This document shows positions 25,741-37,724 of a DNA stretch of 64,000 nt, piece by piece. Every line of letters begins with the position of its first letter. Within the stretch, counting starts at the first letter, position 1. Source of the DNA: Anseranas semipalmata (lineage: Eukaryota > Chordata > Aves > Anseriformes > Anseranatidae); assembly GCA_013399115.1 (NCBI GenBank), contig VXAA01006433.1, forward strand, positions 1,956,002 through 2,020,001, written 5' to 3'. A program made the position numbers and the translations under genes. The notes under the pieces are model-generated. The model ran no database searches, was not told the origin of the DNA, and saw only the letters and a list, made by a program, of their open reading frames with translations.

Positions 25741-26704
25741 GGTTATTGTTGCTGAAGTTGCCTCTTGCTTTTGTTTTTACTCTAAAGGATTACTTTGATC
25801 GAGTATATAATGTGAGGTGATCCTCCTACTCCCTAATTTTTTACTGTTTGGTAAAGATGTTATCCTCCTCTCATCCTACTTTTTCTTCTCCTGATATAGG
25901 GTTGGAATTTTAGATAAAAAGTGATCTCTGAGACTTTCTGTTTTCTCAACTTATTTGTTTGGAGACCTCATTATGTTTTGCTGCTTTTCATACCAAAGGC
26001 ATTATTTCTCTAGGAAAACTTAGCTTCACAATACCCTTTCAGGATAGAGCACAGCTGTCTGATCTTATCTGGGCCTGACAGATGCCTACCCTTTCTGCCA
26101 AGCACAATTCTCTTCTTGAATGAATTGCCTTTTTCTGTAATCTTTGTGCTTAAAAATGATCTGCATACATATGTTTGGAAAGTAGGGTTTATTTTAATAA
26201 TGTGAAGGAAAGACAATCAGAGTTTGGAGAGAGTTGACATAAATAGAATTACTTCTATCACTTACCTATTTCATCACCCGTTTCAGTGTAATTGTGTTAG
26301 TTACACTGGCTTCTCCCTTGGAAGAACCCATAGCAATTTCCAAACGTTTAATGAAAACTTCACAACACTAGTGTGATGTGAACGTAGTATACAAATGAGA
26401 GAAGATAAGGCCCTTTTACAGTAATTGGTGCCAAATGAAACATTCCTGTAACAAAACACTGAGATACCAAAGCAGGGGACACTTCCTCTTTGTTGCCTTA
26501 TAGTTCATTTCTAACAGGATGTCAAATCCTTCCGAGAGCTAGATTACTTTTTTCTTTGTTTTGAACATAAATTATGATTCATCTCATTTGGTTTCAGAGG
26601 AGGTCAACAAAAAGTTCCAGTGATACAACTGAGGGGTTAGGAAAGCGAAGCTGGAGCAACAACTGCCTTAAATTGGCCTTTTGCTGGGGAAAATGCACAC
26701 ATCC

Positions 26705-26765
26705 ATCCTGATTTTCAATTAGGCACAATTTAGATACCCAATAGTAGCACGAGCACCTTTTCTAG
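26705..26765. repeat. Possible ancient sauropsid repeat fragment
   Basis: CCTGATTTTCA, then TTAGGCAC and TTTAGATACCCAATA, followed by GAGCACC. This order resembles an old repeat with CCTGATTTTCA, TAGGC..CTAAATACC and GAGCACC blocks that I recall from turtle, crocodile and bird DNA. The match is from memory and short. Confidence 0.3.
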
Positions 26766-26800
26766 TTGCCTGAATGACCATAAACATCTACATTTTCATT

Positions 26801-26825
26801 AAAACAACAACCACCACCACCAAAA
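26801..26825. repeat. (AAC)n/(CCA)n triplet run
   Basis: AACAACAA passes into CCACCACCACC, a short triplet microsatellite. Confidence 0.8.
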
Positions 26826-26987
26826 CCCTTTGCCTGACCAGCTCGTCCCCAGTTGCACTGCTGTCCCTTCAGAGCTGAATATCCAGATACCTACCTCTCA
26901 CCAGGGGCTGCTTGCATGTGTCAAAATAGACACCAATACGCCTCACATGCACTCCTGGCAGGAGAATGAGGGGGAGGTACAACCCTC

Positions 26988-27092
26988 CAATGATTAGAGC
27001 ATTTGTTAGGGTAGCTGTTGACCTGGACTAGAACTGGGATTTCTCTGGGCACTGCGGAGAATATCCTACTCAGTGGGCAACTCTTCTTCATC
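26988..27092. repeat. Possible tRNA-derived SINE relic
   Basis: AATGATTAGAGCATTTG resembles the A-box part of a tRNA-derived SINE head (consensus about TGGTTAGAGCACTCG). It is followed by GAACTGGGATTTCTCTGGGCA and CTACTCAGTGGGC, which resemble the same head read in reverse, as in GAACCTGGGTCTCCCA and CCTAACCACTGGGC. If both hold, this is an old inverted pair. Divergence is high. Confidence 0.3.
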
Positions 27093-27708
27093 TATGCCCT
27101 CTCTTTCTCCTCCTTCCTCTCCCGAGGAAGCCTGTATTCATTACTGTGCAACTTCAAAAATGGTAGGAATCCTCAAGGCTTCTGAAACTCTGTATTATAA
27201 CTGCTAAAGGATTTCTTTTGAAATAAGATACTGGGCTGCCTGGCTACGTATGTATATCCAAATTTTGAAAAAGTTCTTTTCAAGAAATATGTTCAGAGCA
27301 GCCAGTTCAGTTCTTGTCAGCATTAAGTCATATTTTTTGTTAGCTTTCACAAAACTCTACGGTATTTTTTTTTCTCACTAATAATTTTCTTTTCCTCCCC
27401 TACAATCCCCATGCTGATTCTTCAGAAACACATACCAGGAATCTTTTGAAGGTTAAAGAAATAATATATCCCCCACATCTCTTGCCTTGGCAGCATGCTG
27501 TCTGTTTTAGCTAATTTTATATAAACTCTTTCTCTTAGCCTTCTATTATGCACTAGCTCGAACTACCAATAAAGACCCTACTCCTCTCTTTTGAAAAGCG
27601 GTATTTAGACAGCTGGCTTAGTTTTGTTTCTTTTTTGCAATATTCTCCCAACATAGTATCTAGCGTCTCTTAGTGCAACAGGCCCAAACCACAGAAAACA
27701 CCTTTGCC

Positions 27709-27733
27709 TTTTTTTTTTTTTTTTTTTTTTTTT
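27709..27733. repeat. Poly(T) tract, about 25 nt
   Basis: An uninterrupted T run with no flanking element recognised. Confidence 0.9.
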
Positions 27734-29470
27734 GTGGGAAGAAGCTAACGGTCTGTCTTGAGAGACCCGTCTTCCTATGTATCTGGGAGACCTGGTAGTC
27801 TACGGCATCAAAGATTTTTGTGTCTCAGATTTTCAGTGGACACTTCTTTGCAGTTAACCTCTTATAGCTTCTGTGAAACGGCTCATGCGGGCTCGTGGTG
27901 TATGTATAAGGGGGGAATACGTGATGATATAAGATTAAGTATGGCAATTAAGATTATTACTGTTTGGATTTCAGAAAGGGCCACAAAAGTTTGTGGCTGT
28001 ATTTGTGAGAATCATTTTGATGTCTAGGAGTTTTTTTCAAAGGGTAAATTTGGCAGAGTTTTAATATTGTCACTTGACTGAGAAGCTTTACCACTTGCAA
28101 TGATATCCTAGTGGTCCCTCAGTAACCATGAATCCTTTTGGTCATAAACATGTAACATCCAAAGAAAACTGCTTATGGCAGCATGGCATTCGGAACATCC
28201 CAACTGCCGACACTGGGGGCTCTTTAGCTTAAGTACTGACTGTTGCTTGGCCTGATGCTGGAGACTCTACTCGCTTCCACGGGTAAATCAACCTCTTCCC
28301 CTCTTATCTCCTTCTGTCCTTCCTCTAGTACTTTCCCTCCTTCTCCCTCCCTCAAACTCCCCCAGTATTTGGCACTTACGATGTTGTGCAGTCCCCAAGC
28401 TTGTCCATTTTTCCAAACTTTTTACCCACCTTCCTTGTATACCGCCAACAAGCCTGGAAGGAAAGATGCAGCACTTGCAGATCAATCCCTACAATTTAGT
28501 GAAAGCACCTGTGTTAGAAATCTGAAGCACAATGTGTCGAGCTTTGGCAGGGGAAGTAGATAACAGGAGGGTAAGTGGCTTGTGTGTTGGTTGGATAGGT
28601 CAACCTTACGTATCAGTGCAAACGCTGTTTGACTTCCTCAGTGCTAAGTAGCGGGAGACATCACAGGATCAGAATGCGGTCCCCAAAGCACAGCTGGCCC
28701 ATGGTTAGTGGTTTGACAGCTATTCCACCAGCCCTGTTAGAAGTTTTAGCAGTATGTCTGTATGTACATACAAATACATATGTTGCCGAAATATCCTATG
28801 GATAAATTTGAAAAAGGTACAGAAAAAGATGAAATACTTGTACCTTTACTGGATGGGTATAGAAGAGAAGTACCACTCAACTACCGCTGTAATGTTCATA
28901 GTTTATTGTTTAAATTAGTAACAAAAATACTATTTTAGCAAATATAAGCACATTTTGCAAACAAATATAGATTTTGTTTTGTAAGAAGCAGATTTTCCAA
29001 GAAGGTATTAGAAAGGAAACTTCTGTTTTGAAGAATAAAACTGAAAACAGTAACAAACATTAAAGTACTTTGACTTACATTATGATTAATCCATAAATAA
29101 CCAAGTATTATGTTCAAATACTTCTTTAAACTTAACCAATAAAATCAAACAAAATGATTTATTCACTTTGCTTGATGCTGTTATTATATTGTGATGCAGC
29201 TGGCTAAGTGCAATGATTTATACAAAGTACTACACTTGGAATATTTTAATAGTCATTTAATAGGATCCAAGATCAAATGGTGTATACGTCACCATTTCTG
29301 CTTTATTCATGCCTCATGTAAATTGAATAGCTAAGTGTATACAGGAAAACATAAACGGGATTGGCATTAGGCATGCTTACAAATCCGTGGAAAAAACAAC
29401 CTCTCCAGTAAAACAAGACGGTGCTCAGCACCTCTGGAAAAGCTCGTATCATTCCAGTGCCTGACCATCA

Positions 29471-29518
29471 GCTAAAGTACTCACTTTTAGACACCCAAGT
29501 TTCAAAATTTTGGCTTAT
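29471..29518. repeat. Ancient repeat fragment (ACACCCAAGTTT block)
   Basis: TTTTAGACACCCAAGTTT followed by CAAAATTTTGGCTTA closely follows an old amniote/sauropsid repeat phrase (ACTTTAGGCACCCAAGTTTG, then AAAATTTTGGCC). Only about 50 bases survive. Family name not recalled with certainty. Confidence 0.4.
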
Positions 29519-29966
29519 AAATACGTATTTGTGCATGCCATGAACAATGCCTCTCTAGCAAATGATTAAAAAAACAGAATTGATAAGACACACAAACTCA
29601 TATTGTAAAAACTCAATAAAAAAACTTAATGATGAGTGAGCTAGTGTTTACATTCTTTAGAGGTGAAATCTGAGCACTCAATTCATCTGCGTCTCTAGAA
29701 ATTAAATTTTTTTCCCTAGGTTTATAGAAAAACCATTACACATAACAGCTCACTCTTATATTTCTTCTTGCTCCTGGGGGCAGAGAAGTTTTATATTATA
29801 CGTAAATTTCAGCAAAAGTAAGGATCTGTCCCCATTTATGTTCAAATACATAGTGTTAAATCTGTGTATACGCAGGCTTGGGGTCTGTTCCTCAGAGAAA
29901 TTACAATCATAATTGTTTTGGATAGATATTATCTATCTATACCATGAATATTTGGGCCACAGTGCT

Positions 29967-30112
29967 CTAGGGCCCAATTTCTGCCACACTCAATCAGTGT
30001 TACTGGAATTCCAATATCATTTAGTAATTGAAACCCTGAGCATAATACTGAAATCTTCGAGCTCAGTTGAATTCAACAGTTTATCCTGAGTAAAGATAGA
30101 AGGATTTAATGC
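29967..30112. repeat. Ancient GAAGTCAATGG-type repeat, copy 1
   Basis: Starts GGGCCCAATTTCTGCC, has ATCAGTGTTACTGGAATTCC in the middle, then CAGTTGAATTCAACAG and TTATCCTGAGTAAAGATAGA and AGGATTTAA. These blocks occur in the same order in an old repeat I recall from reptile and bird genomes (CCAATTCTGCC, TTGAAGTCAATGG, ATCCTGAGTAAGGACTGCAGGATTTGG). Four blocks in order make chance similarity unlikely. Confidence 0.5.
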
Positions 30113-30829
30113 TACACTGAGCCGCATTAAGCAGGAGATATGGCCAAGTCACACCAGCCTGCTCCTGCTTTTGTTATGGAAAAACATTTTGTATAAATCT
30201 TATACAAAACTAGGGAGATGAAATCCCATTTACAGTGAGAAAGCCAAGTTCCTGTAGAATTGTGCAAATTATTCATGAGAGCTTCCAGTAATGAGCTTCC
30301 AGCTAATAGTATGGTGAAAAAGGGGACATCATTTTTTTTATGCTCATTTCTTTTAATAGCTAATTATAGAGATAGCCTGTTAAATCCAAATACATTGCAT
30401 TTGCCAAGAACTACCCTTAAAACTGCAGTGATGTCACAACATTACAAAATTCAGAGCATACTCAATAAAAAAAAATTACCTAAAATTGATTGAAACTGCA
30501 TTACTTCTTTCATTTCAGTGTATCATATTGAATGATACAGCTAAATGAATATATTAGTACTAATTGTACGTAAACCAGCTCAGATGCTTTGGTTTAATGG
30601 ACATAGAACTTACTGTAAGGTCAGCTTCAATTATAAACTAAATAAGTTTTTAAAAGACAACCTTCTTCAAAGCTATAAAGTCATGTTTGGAAGGCACGTT
30701 TATAGAAATCTATACCTCCCCACATACTGACACAATACAAAAATGAGAAAGCACTCTGTATAAACACAAAAGAGTTCCAGCTTAAAGAATCAATGCCAAA
30801 ACAAAACAAAGGTCATAATCTGGCTGCAA

Positions 30830-30880
30830 TTCCCTATTAAAGTTCCCTATTAAAAGAAAGTTCCCTACTAAAAAGAAAAC
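30830..30880. repeat. Three imperfect TTCCCTATTAAA tandem copies
   Basis: TTCCCTATTAAAG, TTCCCTATTAAAAG and TTCCCTACTAAAAAG follow each other with a few spacer bases. A recent-looking local duplication. Confidence 0.85.
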
Positions 30881-31242
30881 TAATGACAGAAGCCTAAAAA
30901 CAGAAAACTCTTCTCAATCCAGGATAATATAGCATGTAGCTTTTAATAAGTGAGAAGGATGTGGGATCACTGGAACTTTGCTTCAGTATTTTTCTTGACT
31001 AGGACTTTAAAGGAGAAGGTTATGGCGGGTTCTGTAGGTGCAATGGATTTTTCCTCAATGTGACAAAGGTAAGGTGGTCGCTGCGTGCTGGGGAGGTGAG
31101 AAGGAAAACCAAAAATGTAAAGTTGCACGTGCAATATACCAAGGTGTTGTTCTTGCTAACAACAACGGCTCTTCATGCCAGAACTTGCTTCGTGCTGCTT
31201 CAGGGGAGGAAAAGAAAAATTCTGTATTGAAGGTGACAAGCA

Positions 31243-31289
31243 CAGCAGCGCTTCTTCAGCCCTCGCGTCTGGCTGAAGAAGCGAGGCTG
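31243..31289. repeat. Strong short inverted repeat (hairpin)
   Basis: The arms CGCTTCTTCAGCC (31249-31261) and GGCTGAAGAAGCG (31271-31283) are perfect reverse complements of 13 bases around a 9-base loop. After a two-base mismatch the stem resumes for four more pairs (CAGC/GCTG-type). The total stem is too short for a typical pre-miRNA. It could form a stable RNA hairpin or a DNA cruciform. It lies in a CpG-enriched patch next to CpG island 1. Confidence 0.8.
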
Positions 31290-31433
31290 GACAGGAGAAC
31301 TGAACAGATGGCCGCAGGGGAGGCAAACCAGACAAGTACCCCGCAGCGCTTCGCAGAGCGGTACAGCTAGCGAGCCCTTTAAGAATAGAGTGCCTCATAA
31401 AGTAAAAAGTTAAGAATAATTAAGGACTAGTTA

Positions 31434-31449
31434 AATATATATATATATT
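31434..31449. repeat. (AT)n microsatellite
   Basis: Eight AT units in AT-rich DNA, upstream of CpG island 1. Confidence 0.85.
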
Positions 31450-31800
31450 ATGTATGTAACTACAGAAAACATAGTAAAATTCAAGTAGCTAGATATATTT
31501 TTATATCCACCGTTATGGGGTTTAAGTGTCTAGCCTGCCGCTTCATTAATGTCTAAAATAGGGAACATCACATGCACGGTTGCTTTTTTGACTTGCTTCT
31601 AAAAAAACAAACCCAAGTATGTAAGTTAAACTGCGGGGAGGTAAATGACATCAGCGATGTACAGGCACAATTTGGGAATGACCTGGATGATGGATAAATT
31701 TAGAGAGCCCTTGGGAAACCCTCTCTACCCCGTGCTTGACAGAGTTAGGAATATCCCGTGCTATTTAAAGGACTGGCACAACTCGTACTGTTAATAAGAA

Positions 31801-33130
31801 AAACGCATCTCTCGCACAGCTCTTCCCCGCCTTCCTCTCCCGCCTACGTCCCTTTGCCAGGTGCTTTCACTGGAAGTTTCCCAACTTTCTGCGCACACCA
31901 CAGCAACCTCGCGGCACCTGAGCCTGGCAGGGGCCGGGGACCCCCGGCAGGGACGAGCATAGAGCGGAGGCATGGCCGTGCGGCCCAGGCCCAGCTCCGG
32001 GCGGTGGGCTCGGGACAGCTTCCATGCCTTGGGAAGTTCAAGTTCCATCACGTGACGCAGGTTTGGGAGGCAGCGGGGTCAGGCCTCGGCCGCCCAGGTT
32101 TAGCGTTTCTCGAGCTAAAATAGCAGCCGCGCCAGGTGCAGCCGTCTCCGCAGGGTTCGGTTTCATTTGCGAAATGCCCCGCACAAACCTGTCCCCGGCG
32201 AGGCGGGCTCGGGCAATAACTCTTTCAGGGCGCTGCTCCACAGCCCCTCCGCCNNNNNNNNNNNNNNNNNNNNNNNNNNNNNNNNNNNNNNNNNNNNNNN
32301 NNNNNNNNNNNNNNNNNNNNNNNNNNNNNNNNNNNNNNNNNNNNNNNNNNNNNNNNNNNNNNNNNNNNNNNNNNNNNNNNNNNNNNNNNNNNNNNNNNNN
32401 NNNNNNNNNNNNNNNNNNNNNNNNNNNNNNNNNNNNNNNNNNNNNNNNNNNNNNNNNNNNNNNNNNNNNNNNNNNNNNNNNNNNNNNNNNNNNNNNNNNN
32501 NNNNNNNNNNNNNNNNNNNNNNNNNNNNNNNNNNNNNNNNNNNNNNNNNNNNNNNNNNNNNNNNNNNNNNNNNNNNNNNNNNNNNNNNNNNNNNNNNNNN
32601 NNNNNNNNNNNNNNNNNNNNNNNNNNNNNNNNNNNNNNNNNNNNNNNNNNNNNNNNNNNNNNNNNNNNNNNNNNNNNNNNNNNNNNNNNNNNNNNNNNNN
32701 NNNNNNNNNNNNNNNNNNNNNNNNNNNNNNNNNNNNNNNNNNNNNNNNNNNNNNNNNNNNNNNNNNNNNNNNNNNNNNNNNNNNNNNNNNNNNNNNNNNN
32801 NNNNNNNNNNNNNNNNNNNNNNNNNNNNNNNNNNNNNNNNNNNNNNNNNNNNNNNNNNNNNNNNNNNNNNNNNNNNNNNNNNNNNNNNNNNNNNNNNNNN
32901 NNNNNNNNNNNNNNNNNNNNNNNNNNNNNNNNNNNNNNNNNNNNNNNNNNNNNNNNNNNNNNNNNNNNNNNNNNNNNNNNNNNNNNNNNNNNNNNNNNNN
33001 NNNNNNNNNNNNNNNNNNNNNNNNNNNNNNNNNNNNNNNNNNNNNNNNNNNNNGGCTGCTGCCGCCCCTGCCAGCGCGGCCGGGTGCGGTGCTCCGGCTG
33101 CAGGCGCGGGTATTAGCTGCGGTGGGGTAG
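31801..33130. promoter_or_regulatory. CpG island 1, core missing (800 N)
   Basis: From about 31800 the sequence becomes GC-rich with many CpG (for example GCGGCACC, GGGGCCGGGG, GTGCGGCCC, GCCCCGCAC), contrasting with the AT-rich flanks. It is cut at 32254 and resumes at 33054-33130 with GCCGCCCC, GCGCGGCCGGGTGCGG and GCAGGCGCGGG. In birds such islands usually mark the 5' end of a gene. Transcription direction cannot be decided. Open frames of 343-406 codons crossing here are artefacts of the N run. Any first exon would be largely inside the gap, and GCGCGGGTATT after it could be a splice donor on +, though that is speculative. Confidence 0.7.
32254..33053. other. Assembly gap, 800 N
   Basis: Exactly 800 unknown bases, a round number suggesting an estimated size. 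It lies in the middle of a CpG island, where GC-rich bird sequence is commonly lost from short-read assemblies. Confidence 0.98.
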
Positions 33131-33136
33131 CGATCA

Positions 33137-33160
33137 TAATAGTAATAATAATAATAATAA
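33137..33160. repeat. (ATA)n triplet microsatellite
   Basis: AATAGTAATAATAATAATAATAA, about seven units, at the downstream edge of CpG island 1. Confidence 0.9.
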
Positions 33161-33519
33161 GCACCAGGGTGGATCTCATCACCTTCCCCAGCAAGCACTA
33201 GGCACGCATACAAATCCAGTTTCTTACTCTGTTCAAAATGCACGCCTACCCCAACCATTTACTTATTAAAAGGTCATCATGAGCACTAGTTTATTACACC
33301 TTCTTTTCCACAAAAGTTAGACAGCCTGTGTGCACGCAGGAGCTCAGGAAAGGTCATGGTGCAGGTTTTCTCGAATGTATAATCTCTACCTGATTAAGCA
33401 TCCTCAACACACTGTTTAATACACTCCACAAAGCTTTATTTGTGGTGGTGATGGTGTCTAAATATTAATTCTTCTTCCAAAATCAGCGTTGGATTAGCAG
33501 AGTCGTACCACTGTAGTCA

Positions 33520-33700
33520 TGGGTGTGCACGCGGGCTGGACAGCTGCAGTGACATACTTGGCTGGGAGTCGTGCCCTCTCAAAATACAGCCGCGTACCAG
33601 CAGCGGCAGGCCGCGTGCACGCGCCGTGTCCATCTGCCGGGATGCCGCGGGGCCAGGTCATGTTTGTTGCACCTTCCCTGGGGGCAGAAGTTGCAGGCAA
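33520..33700. other. CpG-enriched patch downstream of CpG island 1
   Basis: Contains GCACGCGGGC, GCCGCGTACC, GCCGCGTGCACGCGCCG and GATGCCGCGGGGCC, many CpG in under 200 bases. Could be the downstream shore of island 1 or a small separate regulatory patch. Confidence 0.4.
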
Positions 33701-34276
33701 TGCATGACCAGCGCTGTTTGTACCATAGCTGGACCATACCATAGCGTATTAATGACCCAAACTCATTAAATGTTGGTTTTTATTTATATTACTTGGGAGA
33801 AAAAGGGGGAAAGGTTTTTGATTCCCACTGGGCAACGTTTCTGAGGTTTCTGTGATTTCCATAAGGAAATGTTGACACAGGAATACTCCCTTGGTGTCAG
33901 GTTGAGGTGCTTTGATAGCAAAGGCTGTAGAAGTACAAGGCTGGATAGGTGTGTGCAGCGCCAAGAATCCAAAGGAATTCCTTTGGGGTGCAGAGCAGGA
34001 TGGGGCCCTTCACCATCAGATGCTGGGAAAAGCTGTGCCCCAAATCAAAAAGTGGCAGTTTTCCCTAAAGTACGTGAATTTAATTGCATTGCACTTCAGT
34101 AGGACTAAATCTCTATCTTAGCCTCTTGCAAAGTAAACAATCTAGAATATTCTGAAGTTGAATTTCAATACTTACAGGCACTGCTTTTACTTTCCTCAGA
34201 AATGTTCCCGTGTAAGCTTGCATTGTCTTCCATGCGAGTTTCTCCAGTTTAGTCACATACAATATTTCCAGAGTGA

Positions 34277-34342
34277 GATTCTAGCTCTGTTGAAGTCAAT
34301 GACAAAATTCCCATTGATTTTAATGGAGGCAAGATTTCACCC
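34277..34342. repeat. Ancient GAAGTCAATGG-type repeat, copy 2
   Basis: TTGAAGTCAATGACAAAATT, then CCCATTGATTTTAATGGAGG and CAAGATTTCACCC. The halves TGAAGTCAATG and CATTGATTTTA are near-complementary, giving the imperfect hairpin typical of this old repeat (TTGAAGTCAATGG...CCATTGACTTCAATGG, then AGGATTTCACCC), recalled from sauropsid genomes. Confidence 0.55.
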
Positions 34343-36520
34343 TTGATATGTTCTGGAAGCTGAGCAGTGTAGATAATTGATTGTTTGTCAGACTCAGACA
34401 TTTGCTTACCAGTGTTTTCCTGTCCTTAGCATTTTTGTTTCTTTTTCTTTTTTTCTTTTTTATTACTGAAAGTAAGACAAAACAAAGCAGAAATCCCTCA
34501 GCAAAAACCCCCAGCAGTTTCAGAACCCTGAGACAAAGCTACTGCTGATATTAACACAACCAGAATTTATGGCTTATTGATAAACTGCAGAATAAGAATG
34601 TAATAAGCAATGTTCAGGAAGAAAATGATGCTGTGTCTGCAGACAAAAACAAAATGATTTTCACTGACATCACAGCAATAGCTAATTCAGGGATTAAGGA
34701 CAAAGGGGTGGCCGAGTGATTCTGTTCTGTCTCGAAGGCAGTTTGGAAAAGTAGAGCAAGAAATGGAGTGTTTTGTTTTGTTTTCCTGATAAGGAGACTT
34801 GTAAAAGGGCCAAAATGCTGGTGACTTTAATTACTAGGTTATTGATTGGAATAACATTTATGCAAGTGCTAGGGGGAGCATGTTCCTCAAGGAAGGTGTA
34901 GAAACACGGGATTGCTGTTATTTTACAGTTTGCTGAATTGCTGATACCAAGTAGGAATGGGGCTGTATGCATGTAAGGCAGAACAGTGGGCACTATTTTA
35001 TGTGTAGTGATAGGGTTTTGCCTGAAATTTGCATTCATGCTACACAGAGAAAGATATCTGAGGGTCATTGTAAGGAAGTATTTAACGGTATTCAAAAGAC
35101 TGGAAATATGAAACAGCTGCTTGATATAGCTGTTGCCTAGTGGCTGGTGTTTCTTTGTTTGCCTTTATTTTTTGAAGAACAGTGTTAATACAAAGTACAT
35201 AAAAAAAAGAATTAGGAAAAAGAGAATTTGGCTTACCTATGAGAGAATTAAGCTTTACCTGTAAAGCAAGCAAGTTAATTAAAGGATAACTAAGGAAACA
35301 AATCTAAATTAGTGGCTAAGAGTGTTTGTGGTCACAGTCAAGAAGGCTTCCAAACGTATTTCCATAGAGTACGTCCCAACTGTTACACTTCTGAAAAACA
35401 AAACCAACACCAAAACCATTTTGAGACAAAAAGGCCTTTAAAAAACAGTACTCGAACATTTATGGCAGCATTCTGCACCTTCAGACCCCACTGGTTCAGC
35501 TCTCTGTTTATTCAAGAGCAGACATACACTATATTTGTATAGAAAAAAGAGTATTTTGTGGAACAGTGTTTCTAATTTTCCGCCTAGCACACGGTGGCCC
35601 ATGGCTCGCCTGTTGCTGCATGCTGTGTTTTTGAAGGATTGTTTGTGTTCTCCATCAAAGTTGTTAAACATACCTAGACATTAATTTCCGTATGGTGGCT
35701 ACTGGGCAGAGGGGCTGGTGGGGACGTTCCGCTGGCGGGGGCTTCGGACACTCGGCATCACTGTGGGTGACATCCGTGACGTTCCTGTTTGCGTGGTAAT
35801 GTCCAGGATATTTGTTTTGCGGTACTGGATAAAGCAGGTGCGTGAGGTATTTCAGTTACATGCGACAGACTCAGGGAAGAGTCCAGCGAAATCCAACAAC
35901 GAGAAACAAATAAAGGACATTGATGGCTGGAAGTGTCCACGCAGCTGAGAATAACCCATCTGACGAAATGCTATTCATTACATGTCTGTCTGTGTGTGAC
36001 TTCAGCTGGCTGTGACAACTACTTCTGTCCTTCACAACAATCCTGGATGGTTGAGTTGTCATTTTTAGCACGGTTCTTAATAAATGTGACTTCCACAAAA
36101 TTCGTGTTGATTGAAGAGTCTTTTAAATGGCATTTTATCCTGTCGAGGTTCTGTAAGAGAATGATTTTAAGGAGAAAAGAGAGAGGAGTATAAATACGGA
36201 ATGGTACATGAAGGTTTTTTGGGGCAGGAGGCCTCCTGCAGAGCACGTTAAATGATGCAAGGTTAAACATGAGGTGGATTGGAGGCTTCTTGTGCTTAAG
36301 TCACATCAAGCAGGCTGCTGAACCTTGGAAGGCCAGATTTTAATAAATATCCCCTATACATTTTGAACTACCAGAGGCAGCAGGCTGCTGCCGGAGCGTA
36401 ATTTCCCAGGCAGGGGAGGAGCAGCCCCAGCTCTGCCCTGGACTGCTGGTAGTTGATTAATGTGGGATCTAACCAGTCCCTTCTTGATATTCCATCCAGT
36501 CAGGTTCAGGATGACACTTA

Positions 36521-36550
36521 TCTCTTCACTTGCAATCTCTTCACTTACAA
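36521..36550. repeat. 15-bp tandem duplication
   Basis: TCTCTTCACTTGCAA at 36521-36535 is followed directly by TCTCTTCACTTACAA. One base differs. Confidence 0.9.
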
Positions 36551-36595
36551 TCTCTGTTCTCCATCTGAATTGATCGGTGCCGTGATTCTCTGGTG

Positions 36596-36680
36596 TGTTA
36601 ATGAGTTTTCTGTGTGGTAGCGTGCTAGGGGCCTTGTTAAACTCCAGAGACATTCTGCCTACCGCATTTTATTTATACGC
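36596..36680 (-). mobile_element. Possible CR1-like fragment
   Basis: GTGCTAGGGGCCTTGTTAAA and CTCCAGAGACATTCTGCCTA resemble the internal, reverse-strand CR1 phrase GGCCTTGCTAAAGTCCAG followed by GTAGACAACATCCAC. No end repeats are present. Divergence is high. Confidence 0.3.
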
Positions 36681-37703
36681 CCACTCTGTTACTCTTGACA
36701 AAGAGGAGCTGAGTTGTTTATCTTGAGTTTTTGTCAAAAAATTTGTCTTGCAGTAATTTTCTCTGCTCTGGCTGCCCACGGAGGCAAATCCAAATGTATT
36801 ATTCACCTGTTATTTCAAAACCATTTAAACTTGCCAAATGTAAGTGGTGTTTTACACGATTCTGCTGATACTCTTAAAGTTGTTATTAACTGCCTCAGAA
36901 GTAATTTTTGATTGTGGCTGTATTCAGTGGAATGATGACAAGGCACATTCTTTCCTCTGTCAAACTGAAACGATGTGGGGACAGTATAGTTGCCCTCAGA
37001 AACAAAATGTTTTGCAAGCAGTATTTGTGCAGAGACTTTTTGTTCATTAAAGCCAAATGCAGCTGGAGCTGTCCCCACCTGCTCCCTTGTTTCGTTGCGT
37101 ATTAAATCCACCCTGACCCATCTTGACTGGCAGTGGTGAAGATGCTGTCTGCAGCACTCACCTGTGGCACGTGCTTTGGGCGCTGAGATCCTTTGCCAGT
37201 ACCGATGGAAATCCACGTGTTGGTCAAAATCCAGAGTTTTCATGAAAACTGTGGTTGCTCGTGTCTTTCTATGTAGCTGGTTGGCTGGCTCCTGTACTTC
37301 ACCAGGTTAAGCCATGCCTCTGTAGCCTCAAACATCTTTGCTTTCATAAAGAAAAGTCACTCAAAGCACCATTCAGCAACGTGTCATGGACTCTTCAAAC
37401 TTTTCTTCCGACAGAGTACCGGCAACTTGTACTCTTTCTTTTCACTTCCAGGTGCTGTCAAGAGTGATGGTCAGTTGTGTATTGTCTTCCTATCCCCCCC
37501 TTCCTATCCTGGTCTGCCTTCACAGACTAATGGTTTGCTAAGTGTGATTTGCAATGTTTTATAATCCAGGCTTCGCAGCTTGCATCACTGTTGGAGAATC
37601 TAGATTTTCTAGCTTCCCCGGAGTTTTCTAAGTCACTGAGAGCTGTAAGAGTAGAACATATATTATTAAATAGGCATAGAGTTGTCATACGGAGCAGGGT
37701 GGG

Positions 37704-37724
37704 TTTTTTTTTTTTTTTTTTTTT
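37704..37724. repeat. Poly(T) tract, 21 nt
   Basis: Uninterrupted T run after GGGTGGG. No element recognised beside it. Confidence 0.9.

Larger units (their letters stand above)
25741..31030. other. AT-rich stretch with decayed repeats, no supportable gene
   Basis: Open frames are at most 106 codons (28243-28563, +, serine/proline-rich from a C/T-rich patch), without family resemblance. Four blocks that look like very old repeat relics fall here (26705, 26988, 29471, 29967). The interval 28880-31000 is especially AT-rich and begins with TTTATTG on +, so it could be the end of a 3' UTR on the minus strand. No matching coding exon was found. Confidence 0.55.
31031..31800. other. Upstream shore of CpG island 1
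   Basis: GC and CpG rise in patches, mainly 31240-31370, and a 110-codon + frame is open at 31038-31370. That frame has no recognisable domain or splice context, so I do not call it a gene. The stretch includes the strong hairpin at 31243-31289, an (AT)n at 31434-31449, and TATTTAAAG at 31762-31770, a weak TATA-like word about 30 bases before the GC-rich block. Confidence 0.45.

Noticed and set aside
32024..33258. Four long frames (343-406 codons) on both strands
   Set aside because: They are open only because the 800 N contain no readable stops.
36815..37243. 142-codon minus open frame
   Set aside because: No domain, start context or conserved feature. Length is compatible with chance.
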